A stretch of DNA of 64,000 nt from Chitinophagaceae bacterium LGM1 (GTDB lineage Bacteria > Bacteroidota > Bacteroidia > Chitinophagales > Chitinophagaceae). The position numbers and the translations under genes were made by a program. Positions 32,525 through 43,879 of this stretch are shown piece after piece. The notes under the pieces were generated by a model. That model made no database searches. It saw nothing but the letters and a program-made list of their open reading frames with translations, and was not told the DNA's origin. How positions within the stretch are numbered: position 1 is the first letter of the stretch; each line of letters begins with the position of its first letter. Location of the stretch: NCBI GenBank assembly GCA_018604165.1, contig CP075895.1, forward strand, positions 2,785,001-2,849,000, in the 5' to 3' direction.

Positions 32525-33484
32525 TTACTCTGCTACCTCATCATAGAAGCCCATTTTAGAGAACTTCTCTATACGCTGGTCTATACGCTGCTCGGGGCTT
32601 AGTTTATTGAGATTTGCTAATGCACCCAATAAATATGTTTTGATGATAGCTGCCATTTCTTCGGGCTTTGCATGTGCGCCACCTACCGGTTCGGGCAATA
32701 CATCATCTACCAGATTGAAGCCCTTCATGTCTTCGGAAGTGAGCTTCAATTGCTCGGCCGCTTTTTCTTTGAAGTTCCAGCTACGCCACAATATAGATGA
32801 ACAAGATTCGGGCGAGATAACAGTGTACCAAGTATTTTCGAGCATCACTACTTTATCGCCAATACCAATACCCAACGCGCCACCAGATGCACCTTCGCCT
32901 ATGATGATGCATATAACGGGCACTTTCAGGTTCACCATTTCAAACAGATTGCGTGCAATGGCTTCACCCTGTCCGCGCTCTTCCGCCTCAAGCCCGGGAT
33001 ATGCACCCGGCGTATCTATCAATGTAACGATGGGACGATTGAATTTCTCCGCCATCTTCATCAGGCGTAGTGCTTTGCGGTAGCCCTCGGGGTTGGCCAT
33101 ACCGAAGTTGCGGAGTTGGCGCATTTTGGTATTGACACCTTTCTGCTGCCCCATTACCATTACAGGCATACCATCCAGCTCTGCCATACCGCCTACCATC
33201 GCCTTATCATCTTTTACCTGCCTGTCGCCATATAACTCTGTAAAGTTGCTGAATATCTTTTCGATGTAGTACAGTGTATAAGGGCGCTCGGGGTGGCGGC
33301 TCAACTGTACACGCTGCCAAGGTGTGAGGTTGGTATATATCTTTTCTCTTGTCTTTTCTATTGAGGTTTCCAACTCGCGAACAGTAGCAGAAACATCTAC
33401 CTGATTTTTGGCAGACATCTCTTTCAGCTTATTCATCTGATTGTGTAATTCTTCCAACGGTTTTTCAAAATCCAGAAATTGCAT
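32525..33484 (-). CDS. accA: Acetyl-CoA carboxylase carboxyltransferase subunit alpha
   Basis: 319 residues from the ATG at 33484 ([20 protein letters not shown]); a farther in-frame ATG at 33514 would cross the promoter. Domain motifs: [57 protein letters not shown] and [14 protein letters not shown]. With AccD it transfers the carboxyl group to acetyl-CoA in fatty acid synthesis. Promoter box TACTTTTG at 33504-33511 (minus strand). Confidence 0.96.
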   Translation of the reverse strand: MQFLDFEKPLEELHNQMNKLKEMSAKNQVDVSATVRELETSIEKTREKIYTNLTPWQRVQLSRHPERPYTLYYIEKIFSNFTELYGDRQVKDDKAMVGGMAELDGMPVMVMGQQKGVNTKMRQLRNFGMANPEGYRKALRLMKMAEKFNRPIVTLIDTPGAYPGLEAEERGQGEAIARNLFEMVNLKVPVICIIIGEGASGGALGIGIGDKVVMLENTWYTVISPESCSSILWRSWNFKEKAAEQLKLTSEDMKGFNLVDDVLPEPVGGAHAKPEEMAAIIKTYLLGALANLNKLSPEQRIDQRIEKFSKMGFYDEVAE

Positions 33485-33503
33485 TACAATAGATTTAGGG
33501 GAA

Positions 33504-33511
33504 CAAAAGTA
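33504..33511 (-). promoter_or_regulatory. Bacteroidota -7 box of accA
   Basis: Complement TACTTTTG matches TAnnTTTG, 20 bp before the chosen accA start and downstream of the rejected longer start. Confidence 0.5.
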
Positions 33512-33591
33512 CAATATTGCGCATCAAAAGGCTACCCTTGCAGGGTTAATTCTGTATATGTAATTTATACAGATGGGATATATTTAAAATA

Positions 33592-33620
33592 CAAAAGCCA
33601 CTCTTTGAGAGTAGCTTTTG
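33592..33620 (-). terminator. Terminator of tRNA-Asp
   Basis: CAAAAGC and ACTCT pair with AGAGT and GCTTTTG across a TTG loop, immediately next to the tRNA 3' end. Confidence 0.7.
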
Positions 33621-33694
33621 CGGACCGGACGGGACTCGAACCCGCGACCTCCGCCGTGACAGGGCGGCATTCTAACCAACTGAACTACCGGTCC
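33621..33694 (-). tRNA. tRNA-Asp (GTC)
   Basis: 74 nt. Acceptor GGACCGG with CCGGTCC plus discriminator G. D arm AGTTCAGTTGGTTAGAAT. Anticodon loop CTGTCAC gives GTC. T arm GCGGGTTCGAGTCCCG. CCA is not encoded. Confidence 0.97.
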
Positions 33695-33709
33695 GTGTTA
33701 GTTGGGGTG

Positions 33710-33717
33710 CAAAGATA
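33710..33717 (-). promoter_or_regulatory. Bacteroidota -7 box of tRNA-Asp
   Basis: Complement TATCTTTG matches TAnnTTTG, 15 bp before the tRNA 5' end. Confidence 0.55.
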
Positions 33718-33775
33718 AATTCAATTTTTTGATTTCTGCAAATCTATTTTATCAAAATACGAGGTGTCAAACCAA

Positions 33776-35761
33776 TTACCTTTTCACCAGTTTCCTCACA
33801 ATCGTTTCATTGCCAGATACCAGCTTAACGATGTATACACCTGGCGCTTGCATTTCAATATCCATTGCAGCCGTGCCACTCATATCATTCACTTCTTGCG
33901 TTTGCAAAACCCTGCCTTGCATATCTGTCAGGTAGATACTGCCTTTTTCAGGTAGCCCAGCGTAAGAGATATATACTTTGCTATTAGCCGGGTTTGGATA
34001 AACATCAACTTGCGTGGCTGTATTTGCCATGTTCTCTACATTCAAGCCGAATGCAGCCATAAAGTATAAGCCATAATATGCACCGAAATCGCCCCCTGTA
34101 GTATTATATGGTCCAGCAGATGCACCTGTAATATCTTTCAATATACTGCCTGTAGCAGCATTCCTGATGCGTAACACACCTGTGCCTTCATACGTATTAA
34201 ATGCCCAAAAATTCAATCCGTCTTTATTCAGGTTGGTAATGCTGGTAGATAAACCTTCATCTGAAAAGCGGAAATAATAACAATTTCCGGGGCTGAGGCT
34301 GATGGTATCTAAATACAGCTTTTCGTTTGTAAAGCCTGTTTTCTGATAATGTATTTTGTTGGTAGTTGCATTGAATATGGTGTAGCTGTTTTCGCTGGCA
34401 TCTTTATTTGTTTGAAAATGCACAATAATCTTTTGAGGAAATACTGCGGGCGCACTAAACTCTGATGTCAGGCTATTATCATCTGTGTATTCGTCTGTAG
34501 CTCCGTTTACAGTTTTTATGTTTACAACAAACTTACCTGATGATTTTGTCCAACTAACAGGATTTGTAAGTTCTACCGTGTCGTATTGTTGCGTAGCCAG
34601 GTTGCCTGTCCATTGATAGGTAGCCATCGTACCACCCTCTTCTCCGTATTCTATCAATGCATTTGTAAGATTGGCACTGCCGTTATTACGGATGACAACC
34701 ACAGGTGTGTTACAAATCGGGTTCATGCGCTTAAACTCTGCTTCTTTGCTTGGTGCCATAATCGTTTCCAGCGATGCATCATTTGTTTTAGCAGCATTTT
34801 TGTATTCTATTAAATAGGCTGTAGTATAAATGTTACCAAAGTTTTTGTATGCGATGTAAGGCTCCATGTTCATATCTACACTATGCGTACTACCGCCTGC
34901 TGCATTATTAATGTCTACATGGTCGTATGCTACTGGCGATCCAGGGCACCAGCCTGCACGGTCATACAACCATGTACCTGCCTGCGGATACACTGCATTT
35001 GAACCACAGTCATTGCGCCAGATATCTTGTTTGCTCACTATGTTACCATCCCATAATATTTCCCTGTATTTTTTACAAAACTCCATACAACCCTCGGCAC
35101 TATCGCTGCCATGGCCGGTATTCATCATCTTAACGCGCACTTTTTGTGTTGCAGCATCGAGTGTAATATTTTGTGCCGCAAGGTATGTTTCAACAGGCAT
35201 AGAAGTATCGCCCATTCGGTAAGAGCCATCCCATAGCTTGGTTATCTTCACAGGCTCTACAACGGGTGCACCTTCAATACATATAAATTTCAAGTTCACT
35301 TTCCACCCCCTGTCGCTATTGTCTTCGTAGCCTGAGTGGCGGTATATAACTTCAACAGAATCGTGGAGTAGCAATGCAAAATCGGTAACATCATAATACC
35401 AACTATGCTGCCAGTTCATAGACGAATTCCAGTAAAAACCATAGGGTGTGATGAAACGTGCTATCTCATAATTAAGCGGTGCATTATTCTTGCTACCTGT
35501 TCGTCCTACTATTATGTTATTTATATAATCCCACTCACCGCACTTCAACCCGGGAGCACATTCAAAAGATAATTGCATTAATACTTTTCGGTACTGCTTT
35601 GTGGTATTGGGGAAAATAGCCCATTGCGGGTACTTTGTTTCGCCTATAGACGGATTGGTTTTGATGACCACATCTTGATGTGATACTACAATGGTTGAGT
35701 CGGCAGCATTTGTTGTATTACACAACAATATGCACAACAGCCATAAAGCTGCTTGTTTCAT
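33776..35761 (-). CDS. PNGase F-like glycoamidase with T9SS sorting domain
   Basis: 661 residues from the ATG at 35761 (MKQAALWLLCILLCNTTNA, signal peptide). The N- and C-terminal jelly-roll domains of peptide-N-glycosidase F are recognisable: KCGEWDYINNIIVGRTG (acid residue near 80, corresponding to the catalytic Asp region), WYYDVTDFALLLHDSVEV, and the MNTGHGSDSAEGCMEFCKKY segment where an active-site Glu lies. It then has an extra Ig-like region and a T9SS domain (VYPNPANSKVYIS, PGVYIVKLVSGNETIVRKL). The known enzyme removes N-glycans from glycoproteins; here it is likely surface-attached. Substrate is not proven, as family members of the wider PHM/PNGase fold vary. Confidence 0.8.
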   Translation of the reverse strand: MKQAALWLLCILLCNTTNAADSTIVVSHQDVVIKTNPSIGETKYPQWAIFPNTTKQYRKVLMQLSFECAPGLKCGEWDYINNIIVGRTGSKNNAPLNYEIARFITPYGFYWNSSMNWQHSWYYDVTDFALLLHDSVEVIYRHSGYEDNSDRGWKVNLKFICIEGAPVVEPVKITKLWDGSYRMGDTSMPVETYLAAQNITLDAATQKVRVKMMNTGHGSDSAEGCMEFCKKYREILWDGNIVSKQDIWRNDCGSNAVYPQAGTWLYDRAGWCPGSPVAYDHVDINNAAGGSTHSVDMNMEPYIAYKNFGNIYTTAYLIEYKNAAKTNDASLETIMAPSKEAEFKRMNPICNTPVVVIRNNGSANLTNALIEYGEEGGTMATYQWTGNLATQQYDTVELTNPVSWTKSSGKFVVNIKTVNGATDEYTDDNSLTSEFSAPAVFPQKIIVHFQTNKDASENSYTIFNATTNKIHYQKTGFTNEKLYLDTISLSPGNCYYFRFSDEGLSTSITNLNKDGLNFWAFNTYEGTGVLRIRNAATGSILKDITGASAGPYNTTGGDFGAYYGLYFMAAFGLNVENMANTATQVDVYPNPANSKVYISYAGLPEKGSIYLTDMQGRVLQTQEVNDMSGTAAMDIEMQAPGVYIVKLVSGNETIVRKLVKR

Positions 35762-35990
35762 AAGCATTCTGTTTTTATCAATACTACAAGTTACTAAATA
35801 TTAGCGCATCTATGATTGCAGCAACTAAAAATCCTCTTTTGCGCAAAACGATTATTGCTTATCTTGTATAACGAAACCCAAACCTGTTGCAGGTTCTGCC
35901 TGCCACAAGATTGGCTTTATTTTAATCTGTTTTTAATACACCCTTTATTCAACTACATTATTTTGACAACAGTATACTAATCAGAACTAC

Positions 35991-36686
35991 ATGAAACACA
36001 GCATATTATTAGTAGAAGATGAAAAGAAGATAGCAGACACTTTGCAGTCCGGGCTGGAAGAAGAACATTTTGATGTAGCCGTAGCCTACAATGGGCTGGA
36101 AGGTAAAAAACTATATCTGAACAACCCTTACGACCTGATTATCCTTGACATCAACCTACCTTTTCTTAACGGCTATGAGCTATGTAAAATAATACGCGAA
36201 AAAGATAAGCGCATCCCCATCATTATGCTTACTGCCCTCAACTTTATGGATAATAAAATACAGGGCTTTGATGTAGGGGCTGATGATTATATCGTAAAAC
36301 CGTTTGAATTTCGTGAATTGCTGGCAAGGGTAAAAGCCATGCTGCGCCGTGCCGATGTAGCAGTAGAAACCCCTGCCGAAAAAATACTGAGCCTTGAAGA
36401 TTTGGAAGTAAACCTTGATAACAAAGACGTGAAGCGTAGCGGACAAAAAATACCGCTGACAGCTAAAGAATTTCAACTACTGGAGTATTTACTGAAAAAC
36501 AAAGGTAAAGTAGTATCGAGAGCTGATATTGCTAAAGACGTATGGGATATAGACTTTGATACACAAACCAATGTGATAGATGTGTATGTAAACTTCCTGC
36601 GCAAGAAACTGGACAAAGACTTCACACCTAAACTGATACATACACAAGTAGGCATGGGATATATACTAAAAACAGAAGATGACTGA
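35991..36686 (+). CDS. OmpR-family response regulator
   Basis: 231 residues. Receiver: acidic ED (VEDEKKIAD), phospho-Asp in LIILDINLPFLNG, Thr in MLTALNF and Lys in YIVKPFEFREL. C-terminal winged helix: KIPLTAKEFQLLEYLLKNKGK, then VVSRADIAKDVW and NVIDVYVNFLRKKLD. Coupled by a TGATG overlap to its kinase. Similar CusR/ArlR-like pairs respond to envelope or metal stress, but the target is unknown here. Confidence 0.93.
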   Translation: MKHSILLVEDEKKIADTLQSGLEEEHFDVAVAYNGLEGKKLYLNNPYDLIILDINLPFLNGYELCKIIREKDKRIPIIMLTALNFMDNKIQGFDVGADDYIVKPFEFRELLARVKAMLRRADVAVETPAEKILSLEDLEVNLDNKDVKRSGQKIPLTAKEFQLLEYLLKNKGKVVSRADIAKDVWDIDFDTQTNVIDVYVNFLRKKLDKDFTPKLIHTQVGMGYILKTEDD

Positions 36687-38077
36687 TGCATTTAAAGTAC
36701 AGAATCAACTTCGGTTACACACTCATTGCACTGATACTGCTGCTATCAGGGTGTTGGCTGTTGTATAATTTTACCTATCAGAATCAAACAAAAGAATTTA
36801 ATAATAAATTACGCGTACAGGCAGAAAGCATCTATCACCTGTACGACACGCAAGGCAATAAAGACAGCCTGTTGCACTTGTTCTCGTCACTGTCAGCCAG
36901 CACATTGGTAGACAAAAGCATCATCGTTTTTAATGCAGCAGGCAAAGAAATATACAGTTTCGATGAAGATGCAACACAATCGCTGCATATCAACAAAAAC
37001 ACTTTAGGGACACTAAAAGCACGTAAACCTTTTTATTTCATTGCTGGGTTTCGTAGTGCGGTAGCCTATACTGAAGACAGGAAACACATAGTGGTAGTTG
37101 CTGCAGACAATAAGCTAAGCATTGTATGGCTACAGCAACTGAGAACACTGATGATAACAGGCATAGCAGGCTTTATCATTATCTTTTTTATTACAGGCTA
37201 TTTTTATTCGCGGTATGTAGTACGCTCTATCAGTAAGCTGACAGATAAACTGACAAAAATATCTTCTGAGGCATTTTCTGCCCGGCTTACAACGGGTAAA
37301 GAAAAAGATGAATTGTGGGAACTGGCTACGACCATCAACAACCTGCTCGACCGCCTGCAATCCTCTTTCGATACACAACGGCGTTTCCTCTCCAATGCAT
37401 CGCACGAGTTGACAACACCCTTGGCCGCTATCAGCAGCCAGCTTGATGTGGCGCTGCATAAAGAACGTAGTAATGAAGAGTACAAAAAAGTATTCCTATC
37501 TGTAAAAGATGACGTAAAACGATTGGCACTACTGGTACGTAGCATCCTGGAGATTGCTAAAGCCAGTGGTTCTGTGGGTGGTATAGACCTTACCAAAGTA
37601 CGTATAGACGAGTTGCTGATGCGCATACCCGGTGAGATGAAAAAAATAAGCCAGCTATATGATGTGAAGCTGAACTTTGAAGATTTTCCCGAAAGTGAGG
37701 GCTTCGATATTTTGTACGGTAACGAAGCATTGCTGTACAGTGCATTGAGAAATATTATACACAATGCCTGTAAGTTTTCTAAAGACAAGTGTGCGAAAGT
37801 GTCACTTACATATACGTTTCAGAATATAGTAGTGGAAGTAAAAGATAACGGGCCAGGGATTCCACCCAACGAACTGGAAACCATCTTTCAGCCATTCTTT
37901 CGCGGTTTAAAGTACGAAAATACCAACCTGATACACGGTACGGGCTTAGGGCTTGCATTAGCACACCGCATCATCGAGTTGCACAAAGGGGATATTTATG
38001 TAGAGTCTGTTGTGGGTGAGGGCAGTACGTTCAGCATCTTCTTGCCTGTGGATAGCACTAAGACATATAAAAAATAG
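36686..38077 (+). CDS. Sensor histidine kinase
   Basis: 463 residues. Two membrane helices (IALILLLSGCWLLYNF near 12-28 and LMITGIAGFIIIFFITGYFYSRYV near 155-178) flank a periplasmic sensor of about 125 residues. HAMP follows (SISKLTDKLTKISSEAF), then HisKA with RRFLSNASHELTTPLAAISS (phospho-His) and HATPase with NIIHNACKFSK, DNGPGIPPNE and HGTGLGLALAHR. Phosphorylates the adjacent OmpR-type regulator. The sensed signal is not evident. Stop codon lies inside the terminator stem. Confidence 0.93.
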   Translation: MHLKYRINFGYTLIALILLLSGCWLLYNFTYQNQTKEFNNKLRVQAESIYHLYDTQGNKDSLLHLFSSLSASTLVDKSIIVFNAAGKEIYSFDEDATQSLHINKNTLGTLKARKPFYFIAGFRSAVAYTEDRKHIVVVAADNKLSIVWLQQLRTLMITGIAGFIIIFFITGYFYSRYVVRSISKLTDKLTKISSEAFSARLTTGKEKDELWELATTINNLLDRLQSSFDTQRRFLSNASHELTTPLAAISSQLDVALHKERSNEEYKKVFLSVKDDVKRLALLVRSILEIAKASGSVGGIDLTKVRIDELLMRIPGEMKKISQLYDVKLNFEDFPESEGFDILYGNEALLYSALRNIIHNACKFSKDKCAKVSLTYTFQNIVVEVKDNGPGIPPNELETIFQPFFRGLKYENTNLIHGTGLGLALAHRIIELHKGDIYVESVVGEGSTFSIFLPVDSTKTYKK

Positions 38078-38100
38078 GGTGGATGACCACCCTATTTTTT
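38069..38100. terminator. Bidirectional terminator after the two-component system
   Basis: AAAAAATAGGGTGG and CCACCCTATTTTTT pair over 14 bp around ATGA; serves the kinase gene and the convergent 38.1 kb gene. Confidence 0.92.
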
Positions 38101-38102
38101 TA

Positions 38103-39031
38103 TTAACGAACGATTGTTATTGTTTGCCGTTGTAAAATTGCGCCGGCATCATCAGCTAAAGTATAGCAGTAGTTACCTTGCGGTAGTGAAGCAATGCTTA
38201 GCGAGGTATTACCCGAAAAGTATTTTGACATCAGCTGCCTGCCATCCATGCTGTAAAGAGTGATTGTCTTTGCATCTCCATTACTCTTGATATACAATTT
38301 ATCTGATGCAGGATTAGGATATACTGTCATCTTTTTATTCTCAGCAATAGTATTGGTGCTTGCAGGGAATATAGAATAGCTAACATCATCTACGAATAAT
38401 TCACTGCCAATTGTAGCCTGCTCGCTACTGCTGCCGAAAATTATCTGCAAAGCGTCGGGGTTCAATGACGTAGTTTCATAAGTGATAGGTACATTGATGA
38501 GCGTGTAAGGCTGGCTGCAGTAATGGTGTGTACCCCTTCGCCCAGTATTGAGTCTGCACCACCTGCACCCGCACCTACTTTTAGTGCAGACACTGCAACA
38601 AACGCGCTGTCGCCACCTTGTGGATTATATTTTACCCACGCATTTACATAATATACCCTGCCATATATAGGCGTACCACCTGTCAGTGTAAAATCCTGAT
38701 TTACAATATCCAGATTGATGACTGCATTTGTGAGCACACCTGCTACATTACCCAGCATGCCCTGCTCTTTGGTTACGACTCTGGCAGCATACGTACCACC
38801 ATGCTTATCTGTTGATTTGAACAACTGTCTTTCGGGCGTGCCACCTAATACAAAGCCGTATGCGTGTGCCAATGAGTCCGGACAACGCCAGCCGTCTACA
38901 AAATCGAGCTGCACTGCAGGAAACCCCACATTACCTGTCTTCCAGCTTTCCAATGTGCTGAAAACCGTTTGTGCATGTATACTAATTGTAATACATGCAG
39001 CCATTAAAGTGATAATTAGTTTTTTATACAT
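38103..39031 (-). pseudogene. Frameshifted T9SS-sorted secreted protein
   Basis: Two frames make one protein. The first (from about 39031, MYKKLIITLMAACITISIHA) runs as a secreted protein through GEGVHTITAAS and then hits a stop near 38462. The second frame, read from the same point, continues as PYTLINVPITYETTSLNPDA and goes on to a T9SS domain (VYPNPASDKLYI, LPQGNYCYTLADD). The shift lies near 38510, where one base appears lost beside GGCTGGCTG. It resembles a carbohydrate-binding-like secreted protein of unknown function. The break may be a real mutation or a sequencing error; both halves are otherwise intact. Confidence 0.8.
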
Positions 39032-39060
39032 AATGCTAAAATAATGCATAAATATACGGC

Positions 39061-39531
39061 TTAATTCAATCGCTTCAGCGTTTCTTGTATGGCATTGAAA
39101 TCGGGCATATCACCTGCATTTTCCAATACTTCTGCATACTGTACCACGCCGTCTTTATCAATTACAAAGGCAGAGCGCTTGGCAACGCCATTCATGTCGT
39201 TAAACCATTTATCATAAATAGTATCATAAGCAGTAGATGCTTCTTTATTGAAATCGCTCAATAAAGTAAAGTTCAAGTTTTGTTCTTCTTTGAATTTGCC
39301 TAAAGAAAACAATGAGTCTACTGATATACCATATACTACCGCGTTGGTATCGTTATAAAAAGACAGGCTATCGCGTACATTACAAAATTCGGTAGTGCAT
39401 ACGCCTGTAAATGCAGCAGGTATAAATAGTAGTAATACGTTCTTACCCTTTTGCTCGCTAAGGGTTACTTTGTTCTTTTCCGTATCACGGAGCGAAAAAT
39501 CGGGGGCTTGCTGACCTACTTGTATTGCCAT
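39061..39531 (-). CDS. Peroxiredoxin (AhpC/TSA family)
   Basis: 156 residues. Peroxidatic site in FIPAAFTGVCTTEFCNVRDSL (Cys near 49, with the preceding Thr), N-terminal GQQAPDFSLRDTEKNKVTLS, C-terminal FVIDKDGVVQYAEVLENAGD. The resolving Cys is probably Cys near 54 or absent, as in 1-Cys AhpE-like forms. Reduces peroxides in the cytoplasm. Stands alone next to groES. Confidence 0.9.
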   Translation of the reverse strand: MAIQVGQQAPDFSLRDTEKNKVTLSEQKGKNVLLLFIPAAFTGVCTTEFCNVRDSLSFYNDTNAVVYGISVDSLFSLGKFKEEQNLNFTLLSDFNKEASTAYDTIYDKWFNDMNGVAKRSAFVIDKDGVVQYAEVLENAGDMPDFNAIQETLKRLN

Positions 39532-39758
39532 AATTATTGATTTTTAGTTTTAAAACGATGCGAAGATAACATCCTGCCAAAATGAAAGGTTCATTCGGGG
39601 TATTTAAAATAATAACTGACAGAAAATGAATAGGACATATTAAAAAAAGTACTTTTTTCTGAAAAATTGGCGCACCTTTGCAGCCCCAAAGCCAATGGCA
39701 CAAAAGATGCAGGCAATGAGTATAAACTAATTTTTAAATATTTAAATATTAATAAACT

Positions 39759-40037
39759 ATGGCTAACGTAAACATCACACCGCTGCACGACAGGGTAATT
39801 GTGAAGCCCGCAGCAGCAGAAGAGAAAACAGCAGGTGGTATCATCATCCCGGACACTGCTAAAGAAAAACCACAACGCGGCACTGTAGTAGCCGCAGGCC
39901 CTGGTAAAAAAGACGAACCAATGTCTGTAAAATCGGGTGATACGGTATTGTATGGCAAATATGCCGGTACTGAAATTTCTATAGAGGGTAGCGACTACCT
40001 GATAATGCGCGAGAGCGATATTTTGGCGGTTGTATAA
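39759..40037 (+). CDS. groES: Co-chaperonin GroES
   Basis: 92 residues: [60 protein letters not shown]. The mobile loop follows [11 protein letters not shown]. Caps GroEL. It is preceded by CACCTTTG (39672-39679), one base off the TAnnTTTG box; no CIRCE hairpin is seen in the leader. Confidence 0.96.
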   Translation: MANVNITPLHDRVIVKPAAAEEKTAGGIIIPDTAKEKPQRGTVVAAGPGKKDEPMSVKSGDTVLYGKYAGTEISIEGSDYLIMRESDILAVV

Positions 40038-40102
40038 CCACAAAACCCCTAAAAGGGTTTCATTATCAGTTTCTGAAAACAAAATTAGACATTAAAAAAT
40101 AA

Positions 40103-41752
<1,650 letters not shown>

Positions 41753-41774
41753 TCTGTACAAATATTATAGAAAC

Positions 41775-41800
41775 AAAAAGGCTGCGGTTGCAGCCTTTTT
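41775..41800. terminator. Terminator of groESL
   Basis: AAAAAGGCTGC with GCAGCCTTTTT around GGTT; A- and T-runs serve both groEL and the convergent 41.8 kb gene. Confidence 0.92.
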
Positions 41801-41803
41801 GTT

Positions 41804-42922
41804 TTATCCTAAAATCGTATCTCCATCGTAGGGAGATATAAACCAGTTGGATTGATAGCTAAGAAACTGTGTTATACTTTCGTCTGAAGAATGGTAGAAT
41901 ACAGGGAATGAAGGCACTTTACGCTGTAATGTAAAGCATGGTATATCAGCTTTGCGGATAGTGTTAGGTATATGTACTTCCAGCACATCGGCTTTCATAT
42001 CGGCAGCATAACGTATCAGTGCTTTTAGCATGGCTTTTTTTGTTTCAGCATCTGTTGCCAAAAAGTCGCCTATTTTATAACGCTTAAAACCGCTATCACC
42101 CACAATGGGTTCATCAATGAGCGAGGCATAACCTGTTATCTTGTTATCTGCATTTCGATACACAAATACTTTTTTCAGCAAATCGCGTTTGCCATGTCCA
42201 TACACCCATTGCAAGGTTTGCACATCGCGCGATGCCATGAAAGCATTACTGGTTTTTATGTAAGAATCAATAAACACGCTGTAATCTGCAGGCATGTTAA
42301 ATACATCTACTTCTTCCAATCTTTTATCTCTCGCAAAACGGAATGGCAAATTCCATATCGGAATGACCGAAAACATCTTTGCCAATGGAGCTAAGAAAGA
42401 TAATTTGCTTTTGCTGAATTTTAAAGCCATTAGCTTCGGCAGATTGTAAGGGACAATGTAAACACTGTCTAACGACTCGTCTGGTGCGCGCTTACCATTA
42501 TATCTCTCAAATATCTTGCCTGTTGGTTTTATAGCAGTAGTAACCAACTTCATCGGCATAGGGTTGGCATTGAAGTATGCATCGCAAAGCATACTTGTAA
42601 AGGCACGATATTCTTTTTTTACACCCCAGTTGCTAGCAATAGATACTGGTAGCTGCTGCCCTTGCAAATAATATATACGTGGCACAGTACCAAAGAAGCC
42701 TACAATCTCATTGTTATGCTCCATCACCCATCCATAAAACACGGGTTCGTTATATGCTTTATAGAACGGATTGTTATTCCACATTCTCTGCCAATGCGCC
42801 ATCACTTTCTGTTGTTCGCTTTTGGGTGGTAAGGTCAAGCCCAAATCTCGAAGCAAATCGCAAACAGGTATCGCATCTTCGTCCTTAGCAGGGCGTATGA
42901 TTATTTCGCTGGCTTCTATCAT
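41804..42922 (-). CDS. GNAT-like acyltransferase
   Basis: 372 residues. N-terminal half is GNAT-like (IIIRPAKDEDAIPVCDLLRDLG, then YGWVMEHNNEIVGFFGTVPR) and the second half has FVYRNADNKITGYASL. Related proteins pair with polysaccharide deacetylases in exopolysaccharide or exosortase-linked loci. Overlaps the upstream deacetylase by 4 bp (ATGA), so they act in one operon, perhaps on the same cell-surface glycan. The acyl donor and acceptor are unknown. Confidence 0.65.
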   Translation of the reverse strand: MIEASEIIIRPAKDEDAIPVCDLLRDLGLTLPPKSEQQKVMAHWQRMWNNNPFYKAYNEPVFYGWVMEHNNEIVGFFGTVPRIYYLQGQQLPVSIASNWGVKKEYRAFTSMLCDAYFNANPMPMKLVTTAIKPTGKIFERYNGKRAPDESLDSVYIVPYNLPKLMALKFSKSKLSFLAPLAKMFSVIPIWNLPFRFARDKRLEEVDVFNMPADYSVFIDSYIKTSNAFMASRDVQTLQWVYGHGKRDLLKKVFVYRNADNKITGYASLIDEPIVGDSGFKRYKIGDFLATDAETKKAMLKALIRYAADMKADVLEVHIPNTIRKADIPCFTLQRKVPSFPVFYHSSDESITQFLSYQSNWFISPYDGDTILG

Positions 42923-43749
42923 TGACCGAAGAAATACTTGAGTTGATAATTACCCCAATTGGCAAGCAAATGGTCGCGCTTTAGTTGGTACAAATCGCTA
43001 CCGACAGTCACTGCACCTCGATTAGTAGTCGCAAATGTTTTGTAACCTAAGCCTTTAGCAATATCAGTAGTAATAGCGGAATTAAAGTCTATACCTGCCC
43101 TACCCCAAGGGCAAGCGAAATGGGTGCAATCAATGCCAAGTTGTTTTTCAATTTCCTGTTTAGATGTCAGTAATTCTTTTTCAATATCGCTTGCCGATAT
43201 TTCCATCAAATTGGCATGAGTAACAGTATGTGAACCAAAACTAATTTTAGCGTTCAGCATTTCTTTGCACTGCTGCCAACTAAGGAATGGCACTAATCTT
43301 GGCTTTTCGGGATAGAAGTTTTTTATCTTTTCCGCATCCACAGTTTGTTGATAATCGATATTGATATATGTAGTAGGCAGGTAAATAATAACGGGTACAT
43401 CCGATGCCTGTGTAATTGGCATCATGTTTTCGTAACAGTTGTAAAAACCATCATCAAAACTTACACAAAAATACCTGCCGTCTATTTTCTTGTCAACAGC
43501 CACCATCTGCCACACATCATCCATAGATATAAACTCACCAAAGTTTTTCAGGTATTTCAACTGACGTTCAAAGCCTTTTCTTTCATCATCAAACACATGG
43601 TGATAATACGGCAGCTTTATCCAGTTATTGCCATTGATGCTTTTGCGCATTGACAACGCTTTGATTACCAAATTCCGCACTTGTTCTCTAAGCGTAGCAG
43701 AGAAGCTCTGCCCCACGGCAAATTGTCCGTATGTTTTTACAACATCCAT
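42919..43749 (-). CDS. Polysaccharide deacetylase family protein
   Basis: 276 residues. NodB core: FCVSFDDGFYNCYENMMPI holding the Asp-Asp pair, and ISFGSHTVTHANLMEISAS with the metal His residues (HxxxH). Later FACPWGRAGIDF aligns with the RxxxG-type motif. No signal peptide is clear. Removes N- or O-acetyl groups from a glycan. It starts the two-gene unit with the GNAT-like protein. Confidence 0.85.
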   Translation of the reverse strand: MDVVKTYGQFAVGQSFSATLREQVRNLVIKALSMRKSINGNNWIKLPYYHHVFDDERKGFERQLKYLKNFGEFISMDDVWQMVAVDKKIDGRYFCVSFDDGFYNCYENMMPITQASDVPVIIYLPTTYINIDYQQTVDAEKIKNFYPEKPRLVPFLSWQQCKEMLNAKISFGSHTVTHANLMEISASDIEKELLTSKQEIEKQLGIDCTHFACPWGRAGIDFNSAITTDIAKGLGYKTFATTNRGAVTVGSDLYQLKRDHLLANWGNYQLKYFFGQ

Positions 43750-43879
43750 TGCGGCTAAAAATAGTCAATAAATATATAATGACGTAGCCAAGGCGAAAAG
43801 GGTATTGATATTATTACATTAACTTCATATAATGAGTATAGATGTTACATCATTTAGTTATGTCGAAAAAAACACTCAG

